This document shows positions 26,801 through 38,800 of a DNA stretch of 64,000 bases, piece after piece. The DNA lies in the NCBI GenBank assembly GCA_031761405.1, contig JASEVX010000003.1, positions 19,829,849-19,893,848 of the forward strand. The letters are read 5' to 3'. The position numbers and the translations under genes were made by a program. The stretch is from Serripes groenlandicus. Its lineage: Eukaryota > Mollusca > Bivalvia > Cardiida > Cardiidae. The notes beneath the pieces are model-generated. The model saw nothing but the letters and a program-made list of their open reading frames with translations. It was not told the DNA's origin and searched no databases. The first letter of the stretch is position 1; each line of letters opens with the position of its first letter.

Positions 26801-29800
26801 TCTATAATTGAATGGATAACCTATGACTAAAAGTGGAAAACATTGTGGCAAAAGGAGAAATTGCTTGCTTTGAGCAATTTCTTCTTTTGTCACTATGTTT
26901 TTAAAACGCCGTCTGCTGCAGAGGCGTCAGAAAGCGTCTATATGAGGGAAAGGGTTAAAGTGTTGGCCATAAGTGTGGAGTGACTAAGATAACGTGGTTA
27001 ATTATCGAACCGTATCAAGATATTCTGCCCATCAACATATTATCTAAATTTGGTGATGATCAAATAAAATGTATTCGAGTTACAACACAGACAACATAAA
27101 CTTTATGTAATTTAAGTAATACAAGGGCCATAACTCTGAAGTCGTTATATTGTGAAACTCGTGATACGTTTTTTAACCTGACATGACCCATTTTCACAAT
27201 ATTAACCAAGATATTATGCCAGTACACATTTTGACCTAATTTGGTGGTGATTGGACAAAGGCTTCTAAATTTCACAGGTAAAACTATTACTATATAACTT
27301 TGGGGCATTAATGAGTATTATTAACTAGAAAATACTCCCGTCCACCAACCAAAAAAAATTGTTTCCCACTCCTCACACCCAATCTAAAAATACATTTTTT
27401 TCTAGAACCCGTTTCTGAAACAGACACATTTTAACACTCAAGTGGGTCGTGATGACCTTCTATCCTATTGACTTCAATACTTTGTACTATAATTAAGACA
27501 GCTACAAATTGCAGCCAAGTTAAGCAGTTTTAGTAAAAAAAAAAAAAACCAGGTTAAAATGAGCTTAAAATTGTGAGAAATGGAGTAACTGTTTACACTC
27601 CATTTATCCACAATAACATTAATTTCAACCAAATGTTTCAATTTGAAAAAATGCATTGGGCTGTACTTACATTTTTTAGAGTTCCAACAGCTGCCACTTG
27701 CTTACAATTGGGCGACCATTTGCAGCCAAATATCATAGCACGATTCTCAAACTTGAGTGTACGACACATGTTGCCATCCTCGTTCAAGTCCCAAAACTTG
27801 AGCGTGCAGTCATTGGAGCAGGAAATGAGCTGAAGACTTCCGTCTGTAGTGAAGCTTAGTCCACGAACAATGCTTTTATGATCCAACAATTCCATCAGCA
27901 GATTTCCTGAAAATGAGTAAGGTTTTCATGATAAAACTTTTAAGGCCTCTGCAGCAGAAAAAATTCTGAAAACATTGTTGTATTTGGGCATGGGTTAAAT
28001 AGCACTGTAATTAATGCATTAAAATTTCCCAGTAACTATTTCCCTGATAATTTGATAGTTTGAGATTATAAGCAGTACAATTTAGATAAGATTGTGAGAA
28101 AAGGAGAAAATGTCTGAACAAACGATGTCTTGTTTTAACCACAATGATTATTATATTATGTTAACATTATACTTTAAACATATCTTTCTTATACAGATGG
28201 CTTTAATAAGGCAGTTTTAAATAAACCATTTCTCACATATAATGCTTTGTTATGCCTCTGCGGCAGACTACTTGTGAAAACATTGTGACAAAAGGAGTGC
28301 AACAATATTGAGATTTTCCATATTTTTGACTAATTAAGTCGTCTGCTGCAGATTGGTTTTACAAAATGCTTTCAAAGTCCTCAGCTGCGTATGACAGTCT
28401 ATGTGCCTGTAGGTCGGAAAGGGTTTAGCTGTAATACATACCTGAATGGACATTCCATAACTTAATTTTTCCATTTTGAAGACCAGTTGCCAATATCAGG
28501 TCACGATTGAAAACGAAACGTCGCCACAATTTGATATTCGTTTCAGAGATTCCACTTCCGAAGGCCATGCTCCACACAACATCTCCCGTGTCAATTCGGT
28601 ACGATTTTCTCTGGTCCGGAACATCAGTAAAGCTTTGTCTGCGACTGTCAATCACCTTCTCCTGATTCCCCCGACGAGGTAAATTAGAAATGATATGAGA
28701 CGATTCTAACAGAATCTCGTTTTCATCTTGGACATCTCTTGATGGCTTTTTCAACCTGAAAAAAAGGAAACATGTTAACATTTTCCTACATTATAACTTA
28801 TTTTGATAGGTCTGTGGCAGACATCTTTCAAAAACATTATTGAAAGGTAAAATGCAATATTCATTATATTGAAAGGTAAAATGCAATATTCATTATATTG
28901 TCATGTAATACAAAAGACTCTGCATAACATTTCTTCACAACAGAAGTTTCTCTATGCATTTACCACAAAAGCCAAGATCAAATTTAGGGTAGATTCTGAA
29001 GCCATTTGTTTGGTTGCCATAACGTGAAATAAGATGATCCAAGTTATTGTAAAAGTAAACTCACACACATAACCCTTTCCCACAGACAGCAGATATGCAG
29101 CAGATGACTTTGAAAACATAGTGACAAAAACCTGAAAAATCTCCATAAGCATACCAACAATATCAACCCTCTTCTGAGTTAAGTTAATATAAAGATAGCT
29201 TAATTGTTAAAATAAAGTTGAAAACATTGAGGCCAAAGGGGAAATTGCTCATCATGAGCAATTTCACCTTTGGCCACAATGTTTTCAAAAGTCGTCTGCT
29301 GCTATTGCGTCAAAATGCGTCTGTAATAGGGAAAGGGTTATCTTAAAGTTAACCTTTGCGATCATATCATTTAAATGTAAATACTTTCAAGCTTAATGTA
29401 TATCTAAAGGATGAAAACATGAGTTGGCTATGAAATTAACCCTTTCCCTCCTGCAGATGACTTTTCACGCTTTTGAAGAAGACAACCTTTAAAACATTGA
29501 ATAAATTGCTCATTATGACAATTATAATTTTTTCTACACTTTTTCAATAATAAAATCCTTAACAAATGATTAAATTGCCATCTACATTAGATTTGGAATG
29601 GGTTAACCCTTTCCCACCTATTGACGCATTATGACGGCTCTGCAGCATACGACTTTTGAAAATTTGTGACAAAAGAAGAATTGCTCAAAACAAGCAATTT
29701 CTACTTTTGAAACAATGTTTTCAACTCTATTCAATGAGTATGTCTTCATTAATGATTAAGGGAGATTTTCCATATTATTGTTGGGAGTTTTCAAAGTTGT

Positions 29801-32800
29801 TCGGTTCATATTTGCTGTAAGAGCGAAAGGGTTAAATTGAAAGAGATCAAATATGCCAAAGTTTAAGTCCACAGGCATTGCCATTTCAGGTACAGTGAGA
29901 GTGACTTGTTTTTTGAGGAATCTGGAGCATACAACCTTTTCCTACCATGTTTTCATCTCATGACCTCTCTAACAAAATTGTGCTTCACCATTTATATGCA
30001 GATGTTTTCAAATAAGACAAGGTTACCAATAACCACCATATCACATCAGAAAAGGATTCCAATACTTACAGTTTTCCTGCATTCCTGTTCCAGGGTAATA
30101 AGTAGACAATGCCCCCACCCTGGGACCATGCCACATAGGAACAATCGGGCGCCCAAACACTACACCAGTTTTCTTGACTTGGGCTCTTGTAAACATGGCT
30201 CTGATCATCTAACAACCTTCCTTGAGCTGTAAAAATAATTTAATATATTAATCAGAATATGCTAACCCTTTCACACATGCAACCAAACTGCAGCAGAAGA
30301 CTTTGAAAACTTACCTACACAAACATTCTATAAAGAGTAGTTTGATTATTGAATAGAATTAAAAACATTGTGACCAATTTGCCACAATGTTTTCAAAACT
30401 CTTCTGCTGCAAAGGGGTCAAAAAGCATCTGTATGAAGGAAAGGGTTAACCCTTTCCTTCATACACAGGCATTTGTAGCAGTCGTCTGTTGGAATGTTGC
30501 GGCAACACATCCTCAAAAGATCATAACCACCAATTTCTCCTTCTGCTACAATGTTTTCAACTCTTATCAATAATTGTACATTTATTTTTTAGAGATCCTG
30601 ATCTTCCATATTTTATGTCATTCAAAGTCATCTGCTGCAGATATTTCGGAAATGGTTAAACAGTTTCATCTCAAAATCTCTCATTTAGCCATTTCCTTTT
30701 ATACAGACATATTTTAACGCCTCTGTAGCAGACCACTTTTGAAAACATTGTGGCAATGGAGAAATTATATAATAAGCAATTTCTCCTCTTGCAACAGTAT
30801 GCCTTTAACTTGATTCTCACTTGAACAATTGTTCTTTCATTTACTTAATTACAGATAGTTTTACTATTTTTGCTGAGATATATCCTAAGACGTCTGCTGC
30901 AGATTTGTTGTATGACAGTATGTGGCAAACAGTTAAGAGCACAACAACTGGATAAGAGCATACCAAGCAATGTCAACCGTTAAGTTGTATATATAACAGC
31001 AGTAACTGCTATATATTACACATACACACCCTTTTAACTTGTCAGGTATAAAATATTTATATCATTGTTTTAACTTAACCTTTTCCCTAATAAAGAGTAA
31101 AGACAATACTTGACACCATAGCAGACAATTTTTGAAAACAGTCGTGAAAAAGAAGAAATTTCAACTTCTATCAGTAACATAACATTCATTTACCGTGACA
31201 TTACATTGACTTTTGTTTTTTTTAGATGATCTCAAAGTCATCTAGAGCAGATTTGTTGTATGTAACAAAGCGTCAGCAAAACAAATTCAGACGGCCACTT
31301 TTTGAGACTTATTCTCATTAATATCGAATTAGATACCGGTAAGCAGTGATCATACTGGTCTCACTTCTTTCCCACATACAGCAAATCTGCAGTAGATGAC
31401 TTTGAAAACATGTTGGCAAAAATATGGTTAGTCTATATAAAATTTAAAATGGAAGCCCAAAACGTTTTATTAATATTGAATCCAGATTAAAATACTGTGG
31501 TGACACTAACATGTTTTCAAAATTCGTCTGCTGCAGATGTGTCAATGTGCATCAACATCGGGGAAAGTATTAAATGAGGTTTGCAGTTACCAACCATTAT
31601 GTCTGCAGCTTTTCCATGGTTGGTAACTTGCCAGATTGGAACCACATGATTATATTTACCCTTTCCCTCATATAGATGCTTTTTAAACCTCTGCAGCAGA
31701 CGGCTTTTTGAAACCATAGTGACAAAAGAAGAAATTTCTCAAAGCGAGCAATTTCTCCTTTTGCCAAAGTCAACTGCTGCAGATTTGATGTATGTTGCAA
31801 AGGATAAACACTTTTCTCAATTTAGTTGAGTTTTCATATTTAAAAATATTCATATATATCATATTTGAAAACACATATTCATTATACATGTATGTATAAT
31901 TATGTAAGTTACTTTACAGAGTTGAAAACACGTTGGCAACAGGAGAAACTTGCTTGTATTGATAAAATTCTCCTTTTCCCATGATGTTTTCAGAAAAAAA
32001 TTCTATATCAGGGTAAAGGTAAATGAAATCCGGTGTGACCATTTTTCACTGTTATTAATTATAACTGAGATGTAAATAGAAATCCATACAGGTACAGGTA
32101 TATGCTACCTGCGTACAACCAATCTGCAGCAGACGACTTGGATAAACATTTAGTCTAAACTCAAAATATGGAAACTCTCTAAAGATGGATGAACAGTTAT
32201 AAAATAAAGTTGAAAGTATTGTGGAAAATTTAGCAATTTCTCCTTTTTCCTCAATATTTTCAAATATCATCTCCTGCAGAAAGCTTCTGTTTGTGGGAAA
32301 GGGTTAAAATTATATGCCTCTTATAGCCAGATCAACATTTCTGCCAGTCTCCAAAACATTAACTCTCCTTTTGCTAATACGTTTTCCAAAGTCGGCTGCT
32401 GCAAAGGTGTCAGAAAGCATCTATATGTGGGAAGGTGATAATTATAATGTATCATTGTAATCATTTTCCAAGAACAGAGCACTTTAGACACCTCTGCATC
32501 AAACATCTTTGAAAACAAGACAAACTTTAATATCATCATTTAATTTTTTTAATATCATAATTTAACTTAACCCTTTCCCTCATATAGATGCTTTCTGACG
32601 CCTCTGCAGCAGACAGCTTTTTTGAAAACATAGTGACAAAAGAAGAAATTGCTCAAAACGGCCAATTTCTCCTTTTGCCACAATGTTCTCCAATTTTAGT
32701 CATAGGTTATCCATTGAATTATCGAGATTTTCTATTTTTTGACAAAATATGTTAAAAGTCGTCGGCTGCGGAATTGTCGTATGAGGGAAAGGGTTAATCT

Positions 32801-35800
32801 ATTTTAAAGTTGTTGGCTGCTCATTTGTTGTATGTGGAAAAAGGTTAACTATGGTTTTCCAATTTGTATTCCAAATCTAGCTTTGATTTACTATTACAAT
32901 TAATGAGATTTTTAGTTCACCAAAGTTAGTGTTGCTTTGAATAGATTTGGATTTTTTTTAAATGCTATATTACAGGTAAATTACATGTTCTTATAATAAC
33001 CATCATTCTGATACCAATCACATCTGCCAATGCAATCGAGAATGTTCAAAACTTAAACAGAGAAATTTCTCAAAGAATGCCTGACCTTTTCCTCATATAG
33101 ACGCTTTCTGACGCCTCTGCAGCAGACGGCTATTTGAAAACATAGTGACAAAAGAAGAAATTGCACAAATTGTGCAATTTCTCCTTTTGCCACAATGTTT
33201 TCCACTTTTTGTCATAGGTTATCCATTCAATTATGGAGATTTTCTATGTTTTGACAAAATACGTTCAAAGTCGTCTGCTGCAGAATTGTCGTATGAGGGA
33301 AAGGGTTAAAGGTCATATCTGCTGTAGATAATGATGTTGTATGCAAGTTATTCTAAAAGTCAAGCTTAAATTTCCATTGGGTAAATGTGAAAGTTTAAAC
33401 ACTATCCAACGACATATGACAGATCTGCAACAGATGACTGAAACCATCAAGGCAAAAATGTTGAAAATCTCTGAAGCATTGGCATAATTATTAAATTTCT
33501 TCTTTTGCTTAATTTGTTTTCAAAAGAATGTTGTCTTCTGGAGAAGGGTCATAATTTGTATGAGGGAATTGTCAGCTGCAGATACCTCTGAATGAAGGAA
33601 AAGGTAATAGGCATTTGGTTAGACAGGAATCCCAATAACTACTTGGAAGGAAACTCGGTCAACCCTTTACAATATTATACTGTGTATACTAAAGATTACG
33701 CCTTCTCACCTGAGGACTGAGGACTCCATTCAAGACATTTTTTAGAAGATGACCTTTGATTACATTTTGGCAAAAGGAGAAATTGCTCACTATGAACAAT
33801 TACACCTATTGCCATAATCTTTTCAACACTGTTCAATAATTAAATACAGTCAAACCCACATGCTAAAGACCACAATTGTACAGAAATTCCCTGTCTATAG
33901 CAACCACCGTTAATTTACGAATCTTACTCATTTTCTGCATAAATGAGCCTGCAATTAAAGACCACCTGTGAACAAAGACCAGATTGTTTTCTTCCCATGG
34001 AAGCCTAGGTCTTTAACCCTTTCCCTCATATATACGCTTTTCGACGCCTCTGCAGCAGACGGCTTTTTGTCATATAGGTTATCCATTCAATTATGGAGAT
34101 TTTCCATGTTTTGACAAAACGTTCAAAGTCGTCTGCTGCAGAATTGTCGTATGAGGGAAAGGGTTAAAGACCACCTGTGAACAAAGACCAGATTGTTCTC
34201 TTCCCATGGAAGCCTAGGTCTTTAAACACAGGCTGAACTGTACTTTCATTTGTAGAGATTTTTCATAATTTTAGATATATATATTTTAAAAAATCGTCTG
34301 CTGCAGATTTGTTGTGTTTGTTTGATTGATTGGGTTTTTATTTCAGTTATATCATGGCAACAGTTCACTTATTCATGATCCCTGGCTAAACATACCAGTA
34401 CTAGGCTAGGAAATGTGCCTTGCCCAAGGGCACTCCACCATGACCACTCGGCCACGGCGGATTTCTTCAGATTTGTTGTGCAAAAGCAGGATAGGAATAA
34501 CAGTCTATGCACAGTCAACTGTCTGTGATGAATATAATTATGTAAAAAGGCCAGGCTCCATAACTATAAAACTATACTCTGTGCTGATCGAGTCTTGGTT
34601 CTCAAGTATATGATTGGTCTACAGCAAATTCATTCTCGAAAATGAATAATCAGAAGTCTTATTTGGAGCATAATATAGTGTCAGAAATGAAATCCAATGG
34701 CCATGCTCCAAATAAGACGTTTGACTGGTTAATTTCAAGAAAGAATTTGCTTCTACCCAATCGGATGCTAGAGCACAAATTCCGAGTACAAATTCAACTT
34801 AACATGGATGTGTAATATATTAAAATGTATAATGTATTTTATGTTATAAAATTTAAATTGTCCTCTCAGTCATTTGACGGAGATTTTTAAGTGCACAAAC
34901 AATACTGGGGTAAAACTGTAAAAGAGTCACTGTTTGCGTTTAGACCCAGAGCATTAGATGAGAAAATAATCTTCATTATTAAGCAGAAATTATGGGGGGA
35001 TTTCCCCAGTCCGACATAGTGTTATTACAACTCTTTCTCACATGTATACATATATATATACACTTTCTGATGCCTCTGCTGCAGACAATGTTTGAAAACA
35101 TTTCACCAATAGGTCACAAGGTTTTCAACTGACTCTTCAATAACCGTACATTTATCGAGATGTTCCAGAATTCTTTCAATGCAGTGTCTGCCACAGAATT
35201 GTATTTGGGAAAGGATTAATACTACATAATAAGTACATTGTACATCATACATGTATGTAAAGATATTTCAACATGATTTCAGACCATCAAAATAGTAGTT
35301 TTAACACAGTAAGGGTTAAATTTGATAATGATGTAATGATATAAAACTGCACAGTGCCAACTTGCAGTCATTTTGAAAATCTGCAGCAGACGATTTTTTA
35401 AAACATTGTGGCAAAAGGAGAAATTGCTCATAATGTTTTCGATCCTATTCATTAATTAAACTTTCCTTAAAAGAGATTTCAACTCTTTTCCCTGGATGTT
35501 TTCAAAGTCATCTGCAGCAGATGTGGTGTACATTTATGTTGGAAAAGGTTAAATTAAAAACATATAGTGATATACAATAAACATTAGGGTATTAGTTTCC
35601 TCACAATGTTTTGTTTTAAATCAAGATGACATTGGTAGAAAAAAGGATTGTTAAGAATTTAAGACAAGTGGCCATTCAGTTCATTTAGTTGTTTATCTCT
35701 GTTATGTCTTTAATTTAATAAGAGGGTCAGGTTAGGTCACCCAAGTCCGGACATTTTTGAGATATAATTTGAAAGTTGTGAAAATAGGTATTGGGGAGAA

Positions 35801-38800
35801 GATCTTTCAAGTTTTCACTACACAGATATTGCCAACCAAGTCAAGACAGCTCTGCCCCCTGTTGTCCATGTTTTTTACCAATGATGTCAACATGGCTTGA
35901 AGGCATCTGACATAGGGTGACCCTAGAAATATTTCTGCAAAATACATTTATTTTTGAAATCGGCCAAAAGATTTTTCTTTAGTTGCCATCACATCCAAAA
36001 TTGGGGAGATGCTATGAATGAAATTTTGTAGCATTGATCCGTTATCCATGAGAAGAAGCCATTATAAGTCATGAGTTTTTTAACCCTTTCCCTCATATAG
36101 ACACTTTCTGACGCCTCTGCAGCAGACGGCTTTTTAAAAACATTGGGACAAAAGAAGAAATTGCACAAAACGTGCAATTTCTCCTTTTGCCACAATATTT
36201 TCCACTTGTTTCATAGGTTAAATCCATTCAATTATGGAGATTTTCTATTTTTTGACAAAATACGTTCAAAGTCGTCTGCTGCAGAATTGCCGTATGAGGG
36301 AAAGAGTTAATAGATGGAGGCATGACAGAAACTACATCACAGTGGAGCTGCAGATGCCTCCTAGTGTGTCTACATCTAGGAAAGGGTTAGTTTTCAAAAT
36401 TCCTTATTTGACATTCAAACCCTCTACACCTAAAATGTAGGAAGTAAACACCCAGGCCTATGTAGGTTATTCTTTTGTAGCCATTACAAAGCAAAGTTAG
36501 CACAGGTGCATGAGAAGTTATGACTACAGTGTAGCGCTAGTTTTCCTAGGTTAGTTGTTCACACATGCATAGCAATGGCAACATATTCTGAGTTTTCTTA
36601 ACCCTTTCCCTCATATAGACGCTTTCTGCCGCAGACGGCTTTTTGAAAACATAGTGACAAAAGAAGAAATTGCACAAAACGTGCAATTTCTCCTTTTGCC
36701 ACAATGTTTTCCACTTTTTGTCATAGGTTATCCATTCAATTATGGAGATATTCTATTTTTTCACAAAATATGTTCAAAGTCGTCTGCTGCAGAATTGTCG
36801 TATGAGGGAAAGGGTTAACACCTTTGTTATGTAAACTGTGGTTATTTGTATCTAGTGAATGCGAGTTTTGTTCAAATAAAGATTAGCACAGTATTGAAAG
36901 GAGTGCTGCTATGTTCACAGTTTACCTGTCTATGGACAGTTTGAAAACTACTCAGCAGATAACTCTTGAACCCATTCGCAGGTACAGATGACATGTCATG
37001 CCTCTGCATCAAACAGTTGTTGGTCACATTTTGGGAAAAAAAGATGAAATTGCTCAAAATTAGCAGCATTTCATTTATTCTAAGTACAGAAAGTATCAGA
37101 GGATGATTTTAATATATTGAGAAAGGGACATCAGTAATAACCCTTTCCCACATACAGATGCTATCTGACGCCTCTACAGCTGAAGACTTTTGAAAGACAT
37201 TATGGCAAAAGGAGAAATTGCTCATTATGCCACTTGTGCTGAGAAACAGCCTAGATTGGACAATGGGAAGGACGTATGCACCTATGAAAAGACAGATAAA
37301 CAGAGATCATAGCGTTGCCAAATTATAATAAATATGCTCCTACATTATTTGGAAGCTTTAACCCTTTCCCTCATACAGATGGTTTCTGACGCCCATACAG
37401 CAGAAGACTTTTGAAAACAACTTGGCAAAAGGAGAAATTGCTCAAAACAAAACAAAAATCAGTTTGATACAATGTTTATAACTCTATTTAACAAGAGCTG
37501 TCGGAGGACAGCGCGCTCGACTATATGCCGCTTATTCACATAAAGCACTATTTCATTATATTGCACTTAAGTACTACTATTAACCCTTTCCCTCATACGG
37601 CAATTCTGCAGCAGACTACTTTGAACATATTTTGTCAAAACATAGAAAATCTCCATAATTGAATGGATAACCTATGACAAAAAGTGGAAAACATTGTGGC
37701 AAAAAGTAATTCAAGGGCCATTACTCCATATTTAGGATACAATGGAGTTATCTAACCTAATTGTACGATGGTCCTTAACAAATGTGTGAAGACAAGTATG
37801 AAGTGATTTGAATTATGAAACTTTAATGTTGAGCTAAACGCAAATGTTAAAACTGACAAGAGTCCAAAAAAAGCATGATGTTGAAGAATTATATTTGATA
37901 AATGAATGATCACAATTAGAAAGGAATGTAACCAAAAATTATGAATTTATCTAAAATTCTCAAAATCAAACAAAAATGATGTTATTTATTCCCAAAAAGT
38001 CACACTCAGCATCTTCAACATACCATGTGAAGAAAGGTATTATATGTAATTATATTCCAAATATGAAAGCCCTAACACAAGTACTTATTGAGAAAAATTA
38101 AAAAATTAAATGAAAATGCCAACTTGCCCTAAAACTTTAACCACCCAAAATCATGTCTTTTGCCACAAAAAGGTCACACTCAGCATCTTCAGCATACAAT
38201 ATGAAGAAATGTATTAGATGTAATTATATTCCAAATGTGAAAGCCCTAGCATAAGTACCATAAAAAATTTCCAACTTGCCCTATAACTTTAACCACCCAA
38301 AATCATGTTTTTTACCCCAAAAAGAAGGTCACACTCAGCATCTTTAGCATTCAATGTGAAGAAAGGTATAAGATGTAACTACATTCCAAATATTAAAACC
38401 GTAGCACAAATACTTATTGAGAAAAATTAAAAAATAAAAAAAACAAGAAAATGTGTCCATGGAACACGGATGCCCCGGTTGTTAATGGACGAACAGACAC
38501 ACAAACAGACGAACGGACGGACGAACAGTTGGTCCAACCTCAAATTGATACAATTTTTTAAACAATGATATGTTGATTGTCATTTGTGTGAAGTTTCATA
38601 ATGATAGGACATCAGGTTCACTAAAATCTAACTTGACCAAAAACTTTAACCTGAGAATGGAATGGACGAACAGACAGACGAACAGACGGACGAACAGTTG
38701 GTCCAACCTCAAATTGATACAATTTTTTAAACAATGATATGTTGATTGTCATTTGTGTGAAGTTTCATAATGATAGGACATCAGGTTCACTAAAATCTAA

